Source of the DNA: CAZLRH01 sp964562015
GTDB lineage: Bacteria; Verrucomicrobiota; Verrucomicrobiia; Opitutales; JABDGR01
Length of the DNA stretch: 64,000 nt
Assembly (NCBI GenBank): GCA_964562015.1
Contig: CAZLRH010000002.1
Coordinates: 248,001-312,000, forward strand
Direction of reading: 5' to 3'
The notes below the pieces were generated by a model. The model ran no database searches and was not told where the DNA came from. It saw nothing but the letters and a program-made list of their open reading frames with translations. Shown here in pieces: positions 1-9,189 of this stretch. How positions within the stretch are numbered: position 1 is the first letter of the stretch; every line of letters begins with the position of its first letter. The position numbers and the translations under genes are program-made.

Positions 1-642
1 TGGTCAAATCTTCCGGCGGGTCGCCGCGGCGCTGCGCCCGGGCCCAACCAAGTTGACGAGCTGCGTTTTTACACCGGCTACACCCGCTCACTTTCATTTC
101 TCACATCGGGACTGAGCGCAGACGTCGGCAACACTTACTATTGGTACGCAGAAAACGGGGGCAATGCGAATGCCCTGAGCCGCTCGGATGAAATTTACCT
201 TAGTCTCAGCTACGACACTGCCCCTCTTCTTGGTTTCAACCTTCGACCCACTCTCTCTTACGCGCATGACTGGATTTTGGACCAAAATGTGGTCGAGGGC
301 TCTCTGAGCTACGAATGGGATTTGTCGAAACTCACCGGCGTCAAAGGCCTCTCCGCAGTTCCCCGGGCCAGCGTGGGCTGGCTGGAGGCCGGGCGTCTGC
401 GTGGCGATCAACTCAATGCCGGGGTCCCAAACTGGCGCGACAGTTACATTTATTACAGCGCCAGTCTGGATCTGAACTACATGATCAACGAGTACACTCT
501 TCTCTTCGTCGGCGTGCGTTACTCCGGCAATAATGATGGCACCGTCTTTTATCCGGTTTACGCCACCACGCCTCAAATCGGCGGCAGCGCCAATAACCTG
601 TGGGCGGGAGCAGGTATTACCTTCGGCTTACCGGTTAATTGA
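1..642 (+). CDS. Outer-membrane beta-barrel protein, 3' part
   Basis: The frame is open from base 1 to the stop at 642, giving 213 residues of a longer protein whose start lies outside the window. The sequence alternates polar and hydrophobic residues and is rich in Tyr, Trp, Gly and Asn (for example LRFYTGYTRSLSF and YIYYSASLDLNYMI), the pattern of transmembrane beta strands. The last strand reads WAGAGITFGLPVN, short of the classical terminal Phe but barrel-like. No enzyme motif is visible. A porin-like or structural outer-membrane role is inference; the missing N-terminus prevents a family call. Confidence 0.6.
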   Translation, partial: WSNLPAGRRGAAPGPNQVDELRFYTGYTRSLSFLTSGLSADVGNTYYWYAENGGNANALSRSDEIYLSLSYDTAPLLGFNLRPTLSYAHDWILDQNVVEGSLSYEWDLSKLTGVKGLSAVPRASVGWLEAGRLRGDQLNAGVPNWRDSYIYYSASLDLNYMINEYTLLFVGVRYSGNNDGTVFYPVYATTPQIGGSANNLWAGAGITFGLPVN

Positions 643-686
643 GGCGGGCGGGCTATCCTCAACCGCTTTTGTTTGCACGTGCTTCA

Positions 687-1340
687 CTACAAAGGAATGC
701 CGCGGGCCCGCTTTCGTCCGACGAACATCAAATACCGCCACACCCCGCCGTAGGCGGAGTGAACGCGCTCGGACACCCGCTCGAAGCGCGCACGCAGCGG
801 GCCCTGCAATTGCCCGTCCATGCGCACGTGGTTCAAGCCCATCCATTGGGCAAAGACCGGCAGCCGGGTGTCGTGAAAATCCACCACGGCAACGTGCCCG
901 CCCGGCGCGAGATCGCGCTGCGCGGCGGCGAGGGCGGCTTCATAGCCGGGATTGAACATGGATAACGCGTAGGAAAAGAGGACGAGGTCAAATCCGCCTG
1001 CCCGCAGCGGCGCGGCATACGCACGCCCCACCAGGGAAACCCGCCGGCCAAAAGGGGCGGTCTTTTGCCGGGCCCGCTCCAACATCGCTTCGGACAGGTC
1101 AACTCCGGTTACCATGGCGCGCGGAAAATGGCGGCAAAGGGCCGCGAGATTCCGCCCGGTGCCGCAGCCGACTTCGAGAATCCGGGAGGGCGTCCCCGCC
1201 GCGCTGATGTCGCGTAGAATCGCGGTGCGCCCGAAGAGAAAACTCCAGCGCGTGGCGTCGTAAATTTGCGCGTGGCGCCGGTAATAGGCCTCCACCGCAC
1301 CGGCGGGAGGAGGCGGGCTGAGGCTGGTCGCGCTTTTCAT
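687..1340 (-). CDS. btaB: Class I SAM methyltransferase, betaine-lipid synthesis (BtaB-like)
   Basis: A 217-residue Rossmann methyltransferase. Motif I is ILEVGCGTGRNL at residues 54-65, followed by the acidic residue ending strand 2 (GVDLSEAM, D81). Its ATG overlaps the btaA stop by four bases (ATGA), so the pair is translationally coupled. In bacteria making diacylglyceryl-trimethylhomoserine (DGTS), BtaA transfers the 3-amino-3-carboxypropyl group of SAM to diacylglycerol and BtaB trimethylates the amine. The size, the fold and the coupling to a clear BtaA make BtaB the best call; alone it would only be a generic methyltransferase. Confidence 0.85.
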   Translation of the reverse strand: MKSATSLSPPPPAGAVEAYYRRHAQIYDATRWSFLFGRTAILRDISAAGTPSRILEVGCGTGRNLAALCRHFPRAMVTGVDLSEAMLERARQKTAPFGRRVSLVGRAYAAPLRAGGFDLVLFSYALSMFNPGYEAALAAAQRDLAPGGHVAVVDFHDTRLPVFAQWMGLNHVRMDGQLQGPLRARFERVSERVHSAYGGVWRYLMFVGRKRARGIPL

Positions 1341-2542
1341 TTTACTTCCGCAAAGCTTAGGCTGCCGTAGGTGCCCACGCGGTCGGTGCGGTGAAGGGCC
1401 TCCGTGAGTTTGGGCAAGAAGCGCAGGCGGGCGCGAATGTCTTCCGGGACAAAGTCCAGATTCAGGCCGGCGGAGCGCAGGAGGATTTTCGTGCCGGGGC
1501 GACTATTGGCCAGGATGAGCTCCCATTCCTCGCGCAGCGCCGCGGGATCGTGCCAGGCCAGCCAGTCCTGATGGTCGAGCAAGACGTAATGGGTGTAGGC
1601 GCCGGGATTTTCGCGCAGAAAATTCGTGACCGTGCACGTGTGCGTGGTGAGGCGCCCGGCCCGGTCGCGCAATGCGGCCTGATTCTCGCGGCGCAGGTAA
1701 TTCGGGCAGCAGGCCATGGTGTACGAGCCGGTCAGGTAAACGCGCCAGAAATAATTTTCGCGCGCCGGCAACTCTGTCATCACATGGCGCAGCTTGTCTT
1801 TGATGTACGCGCCAAGCCCGCCGGGATAAGATTCTTCAATCAGCCGCACTTGCGGCCGCGGCACGCCCAGCAGGGTCATGACCATGCGCTGGCGGATAAG
1901 CCAGTTGCTGAGCTTGCCCCAAATTTTCGGCTCCAACAGCGCGTAAATCTCGCGCTGTTGCGCCAGCGAATCCGCATCAAGCAGGCAAAGAGCGAAGTTC
2001 TTGATGTTCGGCTTGACTCGAAACAGCGCGCCTCCCAGCAGCCACGCCGCCGCGCCGGCCGTGCCCTGATAATAAAAGGAGCGCTTCAGGCCGCCGGGAT
2101 TGAAATAGCCGATTTTTTCATCCCAATACCTCCGGGCAAACTCCGGGAGCGCGGACCGGACGGCCTGGTAAATCTTTTTGTATTCGCCATGCGAGCCGAT
2201 GCCGAACATTTCAAAAAAGTCGGCGAACTCCGCGCGGCGAATCATCGCCAGCTTCAACTCGAGCAAGGCGTTTTGCCGGAAATTCACGTCCACGGCATGT
2301 AGGGCCGCCGGATCGTCGAGGAGATAGTCGAGGGCATTGCAGCCCGCGCTGGTGATCATCACCACCCGGCTCGCTCCATCGAGCTGCAGCAATTGTCGAT
2401 CAATGCGCGGATCCTCCCACGATGTATTATAGATTAACTGTCCGCCGTGGACGTGATGAAAGACCAGGTCCTCGGTCACCTTGAGGAACCGCGCGGTGCG
2501 GCTGGTTTCGCGGCGGCTGTCGGGAGCGGTGGTTTTGGTCAT
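1337..2542 (-). CDS. btaA: SAM:diacylglycerol 3-amino-3-carboxypropyltransferase (DUF3419, BtaA)
   Basis: A 401-residue DUF3419/BtaA protein. Visible family features are YNTSWEDP (about residues 38-45), the SAM-site stretch ITSAGCNALDYLL (63-75), AVDVN just after it, and a C-terminal segment with GTKILLRSAGL. It makes diacylglyceryl homoserine, the first step of phosphorus-free betaine lipid. The frame stays open upstream to 2635, but the ATG at 2542 (MTKTTAPDS) fits the family N-terminus better than the longer form. It is followed by btaB with a four-base overlap. Betaine lipids usually replace phospholipids under phosphate limitation; no Pho box was identified here. Confidence 0.9.
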   Translation of the reverse strand: MTKTTAPDSRRETSRTARFLKVTEDLVFHHVHGGQLIYNTSWEDPRIDRQLLQLDGASRVVMITSAGCNALDYLLDDPAALHAVDVNFRQNALLELKLAMIRRAEFADFFEMFGIGSHGEYKKIYQAVRSALPEFARRYWDEKIGYFNPGGLKRSFYYQGTAGAAAWLLGGALFRVKPNIKNFALCLLDADSLAQQREIYALLEPKIWGKLSNWLIRQRMVMTLLGVPRPQVRLIEESYPGGLGAYIKDKLRHVMTELPARENYFWRVYLTGSYTMACCPNYLRRENQAALRDRAGRLTTHTCTVTNFLRENPGAYTHYVLLDHQDWLAWHDPAALREEWELILANSRPGTKILLRSAGLNLDFVPEDIRARLRFLPKLTEALHRTDRVGTYGSLSFAEVK

Positions 2543-2734
2543 GGTGGAAGGCGCCAACCCGGCGCCCTGAGCCAATCGCATGCGGCCGCGGACGAAAAGC
2601 TTTTCCCTGTAAAATCGCGGTGACGGCCACGCCACGATTGCACGACGTGAAATGGTTCGATCTCGCCGGCTGCGGTGCGGCCTTTCCTTTTCCTCCGCAA
2701 ACCTTCATGCTTCAGCCCTCATCCTTTCAATCCC

Positions 2735-3169
2735 ATGTGGTTTTTCTTCGCCTCGGCCGCCGCCCTGATCTGGGGCATCAGTTACGCCGCGAGCGGCCGC
2801 GTCCTGCAACGCGGCCTTTCGCCCGCCACCTTGTTTTTTCTCGATGTGCTCTTCGGTCTGCTCGCCGTGGGCTCCTATCTTACCGTCACGCGCAAATGGC
2901 CCGCCGCCCTCGGGGAAATTCGGGCGCTGGGCGGCCAGGGCGTGTGGCTGGCGGTGGCGGTCGCGGCCACGACCGCGGGCAATTTCCTCATCTTCCTCGC
3001 CATCGAAGGCAAGAACGCAACCCTCGCCTCGCTCATCGAAATCACTTACCCGTTTTTTGTCGCGCTATTTGCGTGGCTGTTTTTTCGCGATGTCCAACTC
3101 TCTTGGCCCACGGCAATGGGTGGCGCATTTGTCCTGACCGGCGTGACGATTATTTACCGCTACGCGTAA
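2735..3169 (+). CDS. Small EamA/DMT-type membrane protein
   Basis: A 144-residue protein with four to five hydrophobic segments (starting MWFFFASAAALIWGISYAA), ending in a helix followed by YRYA. Its length is one EamA repeat, half of the usual ten-helix drug/metabolite transporter, so it would have to act as a dimer. The ATG at 2735 puts the first helix at the N-terminus; the frame is open further upstream but that sequence is not helix-like. It is divergent from btaA and ends five bases before the convergent acyltransferase-synthetase gene. Substrate unknown; a lipid-related role is only suggested by its neighbours. Confidence 0.65.
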   Translation: MWFFFASAAALIWGISYAASGRVLQRGLSPATLFFLDVLFGLLAVGSYLTVTRKWPAALGEIRALGGQGVWLAVAVAATTAGNFLIFLAIEGKNATLASLIEITYPFFVALFAWLFFRDVQLSWPTAMGGAFVLTGVTIIYRYA

Positions 3170-3174
3170 AGGGA

Positions 3175-5700
3175 TTATTCTCCGGCGAGTTCTTTCAATT
3201 TCCGCAAATCCAGCTTGCCCGAGGCCAATACGGGAATGGCATCGACGCGTTTAATCACGCGGGGAATCCATAAATTTGGCAGGCCCGCCGCCCCCAACCG
3301 CCGCACCAGGTCTGCTGGCTCGATCTCCATGGTAACGAGAAGCACCAGCGCCTCGCCTTTGGCGGCGTCCAAGCGGGCCGAGACTGCCAGCGGATAGCCT
3401 TCTTGTTCTTGCAGTCCGTAGGCCTGCAAAACAGCTTGCTCGACCGTGCCGTGCGGCACCATTTCGCCGCCGATTTTGGAAAACCGCGAGAGCCGGCCTT
3501 CGATGAAAATAAATCCGTCGTCGTCGATTCGCGCGAGGTCGCCGGTGACAAACCAGCCGTCGCGAAACGCCGCGGCGGTGGCTTCAGGCTGGTCGAGGTA
3601 GCCCGGAAAAACATTGAGCCCGCGCAAGAGCAACAGGCCGGTTTCGTTGCGCCCGCGCTCGGCTCCGGTGTCCGGGTCCACCACTCGTGCGGCCATGCCC
3701 GCAAAGAGCCGGCCGACCGACCCCGGCCGCTTGCGCGCCGTGTCGGCGACCAAACTCGCGGGCAAATTCACCGCCACCACGGGCGATGTTTCCGTCAGCC
3801 CGTAACCCTCGAAGTATTCGCCGCCCACCTGCGCCTCCCATTCCGCGGCAAAGCCCGTCGGCGTTTTTTCCGCGCCCGCGATGGCGTATTTCAAGCTCGC
3901 CAGCTCGCCCGGGGCCACGCGCTTGAGGTAGGGCCGCAGGAAAGTCGGCGTGCCGACGAGGGCCGTCACTTTTTCCGCACGAATGGCCTCGATGCACTTG
4001 CGCGTGTCGAGCGGCGAAGGCACTGTCACCAGGCGCAAGCCCCTTAACACGCCATACCATAAAATGACCGTGAAGCCAAAACTGTGAAAAATGGGCAGAT
4101 TGGCCAGCAGGGTTTCGCCGCCGGGCAGGATGCCGCTCGCGTCAATTTGCCCGCAATTGCCCAAGATGTTCCGATGCGTGAGCACGACGCCCTTGGGCTC
4201 GCCCGCGCTGCCGCTGGTGAACAGCAGCGCCGCCTCCCGGTCGCCGCCTGCGCGCGGGATGCCCGCCAGCCGCGCCACCCACGCCGCCGGCAAAAAGCGC
4301 GCGGCCACGAGCCAGCCCGCAAGGGTTGCCTTCGGAAGGGCAGCCAGTTCGCGGCCCACGTCCAGGACGCGCTCCGACCAAGGCAGCCCCGGAATTCGCT
4401 CCTCCAGTTTTCGGCGAAAAATATCGGCGGACAACGTGGTGCGCACACCCGATTTGCGCAGGCATAATTCCAGCCCCGCGCGACCGACGGTGAAATTCAA
4501 ATTCACCGGCGTCTTCCCGGCAAACACCACGGCCAGATTCGCAATCAACCCGCCCGCCCCCGGCGGGAGCACGATCCCCACTCGCGACTCCGGAATAGTC
4601 CCGCGCACGCGCCCGGCCAGCGCCAATGCCGCCGCGAGAATTTTTGCGCCAGTGTAGGATTTGCGTTTATCCATGCAGTCCACGAGCACTTCGCGATGCG
4701 CGTTTTTCTGCAAGGCCGCCACGAGCGCCGGCCCGAGGTGGCCCGCAAATTCAGGCCGCAAGCGGAATTCCGCTTCGCCAAAATCGACCAGGGGCGCGGC
4801 GGCGGCAGTCGAAGCGGGGTGGTTCACAGGGGAAAAAGTCGGTGCGGCCAGACCAAGCCAGGCGCGGCGCACCGCTTCCGCCGTGGCCTCGCCCGGCGCG
4901 AGCACCGCGCCGAATTGAATCGTCACAGGATACGGAATTCGGCGCGGGCGCTTCCAGAAAAAACGTCCTCCGGCGAAACTAAACACGGAGCCCCACAAAC
5001 CGCCCAGCCACACCGGCACCACCGGCACGCCGGCCCGCCGCGCCAGCAAACCGTACCCGCTTTCCAACTCGCCCAGCCCGCCCGTGCGCGTGATGTGCCC
5101 CTCGGGAAAAATCAGCACCGCCTCCCCGCGCCGCAGCGCCCGCACGGCCTCGCGCAGGCCCGTGCGCGCATCCGCTTTCGTCACCGGCAGACAGCCGAAC
5201 AGGCGAAAGACCAGCCGCATGAACGGGTATTGCTGAAACCCGCCCCACGCCACCGCGCGCAAGGGCCGCGGGCTCACTGCGCTCAGCAACACCGCGTCCA
5301 GATAGGAAACGTGATTGGCGACCACGACCACGCCGCCCGTGCGCGGCAAATTTTCCAGATCCTTGACCTGCACCCGATAAAGCAACCGCACCAGCCCGCG
5401 CCCGACGACCATCACCACCCACGCCAGCCAGCGCCAGATTCCGGCGTCGTTTTGAACTGCCGCACAATCTTCATCGACAATTCGGCCACCGTGATTTGCC
5501 TCAACCTTGTTCAATTTTGAATTTTCAATTTTAAATTCATCGGACGATCGCGCCCCCACGACCGGGGGCTGGGCGGTTCCCACCCAGCTCCCCGGCCTCC
5601 CCTCCGCCACAGCGGCGTCTAAGGGACATAACACATCATCTGCCATTAGCTTCATGGGAGACGCTTCCGTCGCCCGCTCCTTTTGCACGCCCAATGCCAA
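3175..5700 (-). CDS. aas: PlsC-type acyltransferase fused to acyl-ACP/CoA synthetase (Aas-like)
   Basis: An 841-codon frame with two enzyme domains. Residues about 100-290 are a PlsC/LPLAT domain with NHVSYLD (H130, D135) and FPEG (199-202). Residues about 330-841 are an AMP-forming synthetase: P-loop LLFTSGSAGEPKG (492-504), YGLTETSP, and the TGD and IEGR motifs near the C-terminus. The arrangement matches Aas, which re-acylates lysophospholipids with ACP-activated fatty acid at the inner membrane. The first 60-70 codons are doubtful: they run through an AT-rich intergenic repeat (codons near 5512-5540) and look untranslated; a TTG near 5514 or the ATG at 5412 are alternatives. Confidence 0.85.
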   Translation of the reverse strand: MALGVQKERATEASPMKLMADDVLCPLDAAVAEGRPGSWVGTAQPPVVGARSSDEFKIENSKLNKVEANHGGRIVDEDCAAVQNDAGIWRWLAWVVMVVGRGLVRLLYRVQVKDLENLPRTGGVVVVANHVSYLDAVLLSAVSPRPLRAVAWGGFQQYPFMRLVFRLFGCLPVTKADARTGLREAVRALRRGEAVLIFPEGHITRTGGLGELESGYGLLARRAGVPVVPVWLGGLWGSVFSFAGGRFFWKRPRRIPYPVTIQFGAVLAPGEATAEAVRRAWLGLAAPTFSPVNHPASTAAAAPLVDFGEAEFRLRPEFAGHLGPALVAALQKNAHREVLVDCMDKRKSYTGAKILAAALALAGRVRGTIPESRVGIVLPPGAGGLIANLAVVFAGKTPVNLNFTVGRAGLELCLRKSGVRTTLSADIFRRKLEERIPGLPWSERVLDVGRELAALPKATLAGWLVAARFLPAAWVARLAGIPRAGGDREAALLFTSGSAGEPKGVVLTHRNILGNCGQIDASGILPGGETLLANLPIFHSFGFTVILWYGVLRGLRLVTVPSPLDTRKCIEAIRAEKVTALVGTPTFLRPYLKRVAPGELASLKYAIAGAEKTPTGFAAEWEAQVGGEYFEGYGLTETSPVVAVNLPASLVADTARKRPGSVGRLFAGMAARVVDPDTGAERGRNETGLLLLRGLNVFPGYLDQPEATAAAFRDGWFVTGDLARIDDDGFIFIEGRLSRFSKIGGEMVPHGTVEQAVLQAYGLQEQEGYPLAVSARLDAAKGEALVLLVTMEIEPADLVRRLGAAGLPNLWIPRVIKRVDAIPVLASGKLDLRKLKELAGE
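5511..5540. repeat. AT-rich TTTTGAATTTT-type repeat
   Basis: A run of TTTGAATTTT/TTCAATTTT units in otherwise GC-rich DNA. It lies in the 5' part of the open frame of the Aas-like gene, which suggests that this part is really upstream spacer. Similar runs occur at 5885-5918 and 29546-29571. Confidence 0.55.
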
Positions 5701-5911
5701 GACGCTGGTCTATGTTGAATCACCTCAGGCTATCTTCATCATTAGATGTTGTCTGTTAAAGTCTTACAAAATTATCGAAAAAACGACTGTCGTCTTCAAT
5801 TTAAAATTTCCGCAGCATAAAATGTCGGTGACATCGGCATAAAATGTTAGCCATTCTGCCTTAACCCGTGATGCCTGCTAGGCTCATTTTGAATTTTCCA
5901 TTTTGAATTTT
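5701..5911. other. AT-rich spacer
   Basis: A spacer between the 5' end of the Aas-like gene and the 3' end of the disulfide reductase gene. It is visibly AT-richer than its surroundings and should contain the promoter for the leftward Aas-like gene. I see no gene, tRNA or clear terminator. The end holds the AT-rich repeat described at 5885-5918. Confidence 0.4.
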
Positions 5912-5918
5912 TCATTTC
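5885..5918. repeat. AT-rich TTTTGAATTTT-type repeat
   Basis: Two to three units of ATTTTGAATTTTCC type, at the 3' end of the disulfide reductase gene, running slightly into its stop codon region. Same type as the runs at 5511 and 29546. Confidence 0.5.
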
Positions 5919-7297
5919 CCCGCCAGCCCCGCGCATTCCTCCAGCGGGTAAGTCCAAATCTCTGAAAGCGTCGGATGGTACCAATGGGCGCGGAGGAGGT
6001 CGTGCACGGTCGCGTTGAGCGCGAGGGCCACGGCGGGCGCGTGAATAAGTTCGGAGGCGTCGCGTCCCACGCATTCGGCCCCGAGCAGCCGGCCGTCGCT
6101 CCGGCGCGCGAAGGTGCGCACGTAGCCGCGCTTCGCCTCCATCACGATGGATTTGCCGTGGTCGTCAAATGGATAAGACGCCGTCACGAAATCCATCTTC
6201 TGGGTCTCCAGTTCCTTCGCCGACCAGCCGGCTGTCGCCACCTGCGGATCGGTGAACACTACTTTGACCAGGTGGCCGTAATGCACGGGGACCGCCGGCT
6301 GGCCGCAGGCGTGGCGCGCGGCGAGTTCACCCTGCATGACGGCGACGTGCACAATCTCATGCGGGCCGGCGCAATCGCCCGCGGCGTAGACCGCCGGGTT
6401 CGAGGTGCGCTGAAATTCGTCCGTGCCCACATGGCCTGACGGCTTGAGCACGACGCCCGCAGTCGCGAGCCCGAGCGTGTCGGTGTTGGGCCGGCGCCCC
6501 AGCGCGTTGAAAAGCTCGGCGGCCTCACACACCACCCGTTCGCCATTATGGGTAAACGCCACCCGCACTCCGCCGGAAATCGCCGTGATTTCCTCGAGCT
6601 GCGTGCCGGTGAAAATCTTCATGCCCTCGTCGCGCAGGGCCTTTTCCACCACGGTGGCGGCTTCGGCGCCGTGCTCCTTGAGTAATTGCGGACTGCGCTG
6701 GATGAGGGTCACTTCACTGCCGATGCGCTGAAGATATTGCGCGAGTTCGCACGCCACCACGCCGCCGCCCAACACGATGACCGACTTTGGCACGCGATCC
6801 AATTCGAGCACGTCGTCACTCGTCAGGGCCGCCACTTTATCCAGCCCCGGCACCGGCGGGCGGGCAATGACAGAGCCGGTGGCGATGAGAAAATGGTCGG
6901 CGGTGAGCGTGGTTCCATTACCCAATAAAATTTCTTTCGGCCCGGTGAACCGCGCCGTTTCGCGGAAAAGGTCGAAGCGCCCCGATGCCAATTGTTGCGC
7001 GCGATAGGCGGCGAATTCACCGATGAGCCGGCGTTTGCGCTCGCGCAGCGAGGGCATGTCCGCCCGCCCGGCCGGAATATCCAGACCAAGAATCTCGCCA
7101 TGCCGGGCCAGGTGCAAAACTTCGGCGGAATAGAGCAGCGTTTTCGATGGCATGCAGCCGCGCAGGATGCACAGGCCGCCCAATTCACGCGCGCCGTCCA
7201 CCACCGCGACGCGGGGCACGAACTCGCGCGCGGTGCGGGCCGCCGCATAACCGGCGCTGCCCCCGCCCACGACGATGAAATTATAATGTTGGCGCAT
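5912..7297 (-). CDS. FAD-dependent pyridine nucleotide-disulfide oxidoreductase (Lpd/MerA type)
   Basis: A 461-residue class I flavoprotein disulfide reductase. The FAD site is VVGGGSAGYAAA at the N-terminus, the redox CxxxxC is in GGLCILRGCMPSK, the NAD(P) site is VIVLGGGVVACELA, the second FAD motif is VYAAGDCAG, and the dimerisation domain ends with YHPTLSE, the active-site His-Glu pair. Length and motifs fit lipoamide dehydrogenase, mercuric reductase-like or soluble transhydrogenase proteins. No 2-oxoacid dehydrogenase subunits are adjacent (pdhA/pdhB lie 55 kb away), and the MerA heavy-metal cysteines are absent. The substrate cannot be fixed from sequence. It is divergent from the secreted transglutaminase-like gene, with 42 bases between the two starts. 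Confidence 0.88.
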   Translation of the reverse strand: MRQHYNFIVVGGGSAGYAAARTAREFVPRVAVVDGARELGGLCILRGCMPSKTLLYSAEVLHLARHGEILGLDIPAGRADMPSLRERKRRLIGEFAAYRAQQLASGRFDLFRETARFTGPKEILLGNGTTLTADHFLIATGSVIARPPVPGLDKVAALTSDDVLELDRVPKSVIVLGGGVVACELAQYLQRIGSEVTLIQRSPQLLKEHGAEAATVVEKALRDEGMKIFTGTQLEEITAISGGVRVAFTHNGERVVCEAAELFNALGRRPNTDTLGLATAGVVLKPSGHVGTDEFQRTSNPAVYAAGDCAGPHEIVHVAVMQGELAARHACGQPAVPVHYGHLVKVVFTDPQVATAGWSAKELETQKMDFVTASYPFDDHGKSIVMEAKRGYVRTFARRSDGRLLGAECVGRDASELIHAPAVALALNATVHDLLRAHWYHPTLSEIWTYPLEECAGLAGK

Positions 7298-7339
7298 GAA
7301 ACCGAAGCGGGAAAGGTGTGGTCACAGGAAATTGAGCCG

Positions 7340-8935
7340 ATGCGCGCCCGGACACAAGCTTTACGCCCCTTACTCGCCGCCGGGCTGACCCTGCTCGCGT
7401 GCGCCATCGCGCGCGGCCAGCCCGCGAACACTCCGACAAATTCGCGAGCGAACGCGCCCGCGGCCACCCTTCCCGGACTGCCGCCGGCGCCGGTTTTTGA
7501 TCCGCGCAATCCGCCCGAGGGGGTTTTTCTGGACGAGTGGACGGTGATTGACATGGGCGGCAAAAAAGTCGGCTACACGCACGAGGTTTATCGCCGCCAA
7601 GGCGACCGCATTCTCACCCACTCGCTGACGGCTTATACCCTGCTGCGCCTCAACCAGCCGATGCAAATCACCGAAACCGCGACCACCGAGGAGACCGTGG
7701 CCGGTGAGTTGCGGGCCTTTAAAGATATCGTCACGCAAGGGGACGCCACGGAAACCGTTACGGGCAGTGGGGATGGACGCATTTTTGAAGTGACGAAGCA
7801 GACGCCGAACGCACAGGAGCACCAGCGCGTCGTACTGCCACCGGGGACCGTCTTCGGCTGGGGCGAGGAGCGGTTGCAGCGCATCCATGGTTTTGCTCCC
7901 AATACGAAATACGAGGTTATGACTTACGCGCCCGGCGACGATTACCTCAAAGCCATCCCCAAACAGGTGACCGTCGACGCCCGCGATAACGTGCGCGTGG
8001 GGCAAACCGACGTGGTCGCCACGCGCGTGCTGACCCACCTCGGCGCGCCCGCGAGTGCCACCGGCATGGAGGCGATTTCCTGGGTGGACGACCACGGGCG
8101 CACCCTCAAATTCTCGATGCCGCTCGGACCGCAAGGCGGCATGACGCTCGAATCGACCGCCGCCACGGAGGCCGAAGCGCTCGCCCAATTTGTCCCCGCA
8201 GATATTTTCACCTCGTCGCTCATCCCCCTGTCCAATGCGCCGTCTGCCAATGCCACGTCCGTCACATACCAATTGAAACGGCGCGACGGCCAGCCGCTGC
8301 CGGCTGCGCCGGATTCACTCACGCAACACACCGAGCAACTGCCTGGCGGCGCCGTGCGCCTGACCTTGACCCGCGGCGCGGCGCCTTCGCCCACCCACGC
8401 CTCGGCGCCAAAATTTGACGCGGCGCCCTATCTCGCGCGCAACTCGTTTCTGGATACCAACGACCCCAACATCAAGCGGCTGGCCGCCGAGGGCGGTGGC
8501 CCCGCCGGCACGGCGCCCACGCAGGTGGCCGCCCGCCTCCGTGATTTTGTCGCAAAATACATTAATAAAAAAGACTATAGTGTCGGCTTCGCCACGGCCT
8601 CGACGGTGGCCAAAGACCGTGAAGGCGATTGCACCGAGCACGCCGTGCTGCTGGCGGCGCTCGGGCGCGCGCGCGGCCTGCCCGCCCGCATCGTCAGCGG
8701 CCTGGCTTTCGAGCCCAAAGACGCCACGCATCCCGATCTCCTCGGCTACCACATGTGGGCGCAGTTTTACCTCGACGGCCAATGGGTGGATTACGACGCC
8801 GCGCTGCCCGAACTCCCCGGCCCGCCCCGCCGCCTCGGACTGATGGCGAGCGATCTGGACAACGATTCCCTCGCCGACCTCACGCTCGGCATGCTCGGCT
8901 GGATGGCGGATTTGGATGTGCAGATTGTGCGGTAA
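7340..8935 (+). CDS. Secreted transglutaminase-like protein
   Basis: A 531-residue exported protein. The N-terminus MRARTQALRPLLAAGLTLLA is a signal peptide, with a possible lipobox (LLAC). A central region of about 300 residues is beta-rich and unassigned. The C-terminal third is a transglutaminase-like fold: Cys431 in EGDCTEHAVLL, His471 in GYHMWAQFY and Asp484 in WVDYDAALPE form the expected Cys-His-Asp triad. Such proteins act as periplasmic peptidases or cross-linkers. The frame is open upstream to 6992 across the divergent gene, but the signal peptide fixes the ATG at 7340. A short fragment resembling its C-terminus lies at 10773-10841. Confidence 0.85.
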   Translation: MRARTQALRPLLAAGLTLLACAIARGQPANTPTNSRANAPAATLPGLPPAPVFDPRNPPEGVFLDEWTVIDMGGKKVGYTHEVYRRQGDRILTHSLTAYTLLRLNQPMQITETATTEETVAGELRAFKDIVTQGDATETVTGSGDGRIFEVTKQTPNAQEHQRVVLPPGTVFGWGEERLQRIHGFAPNTKYEVMTYAPGDDYLKAIPKQVTVDARDNVRVGQTDVVATRVLTHLGAPASATGMEAISWVDDHGRTLKFSMPLGPQGGMTLESTAATEAEALAQFVPADIFTSSLIPLSNAPSANATSVTYQLKRRDGQPLPAAPDSLTQHTEQLPGGAVRLTLTRGAAPSPTHASAPKFDAAPYLARNSFLDTNDPNIKRLAAEGGGPAGTAPTQVAARLRDFVAKYINKKDYSVGFATASTVAKDREGDCTEHAVLLAALGRARGLPARIVSGLAFEPKDATHPDLLGYHMWAQFYLDGQWVDYDAALPELPGPPRRLGLMASDLDNDSLADLTLGMLGWMADLDVQIVR

Positions 8936-9070
8936 TCAAGGGATTGAGAAGCGGATTGGAAGGCCGAAGCACGCACACTCGTTCGGAAGGAAAAAATCGG
9001 AAGGCCCATCCGGCGCTGATTAGGGTTGTACCCCATAGGCGGAGAGATGGATAATGCGCATACTTTAAGC

Positions 9071-9089
9071 GGAGCCGCCAGGCTCCTTT
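9071..9089 (+). terminator. Possible weak terminator hairpin
   Basis: GGAGCC and GGCTCC form a six-base-pair stem around a GCCA loop, followed by TTT only. It lies about 135 bases after the transglutaminase-like gene in the 254-base spacer before the histidine kinase gene. The short T-run makes Rho-independent termination doubtful. Nothing else is seen in that spacer. Confidence 0.25.
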
Positions 9090-9189
9090 CCCAAGGGCCA
9101 TCGTAAAACGCCTTCAGCTACCTCTTACATTCGCCGGTCCAGTTGATCCAGACGGACCTACCGGGCATTGCCCTTTTCCCGCCATCGCC

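Noticed and set aside
5507..5842. Plus-strand frame of 111 codons in the spacer upstream of the Aas-like gene
   Set aside because: It starts inside the AT-rich repeat and has no domain, signal or conserved-looking composition.
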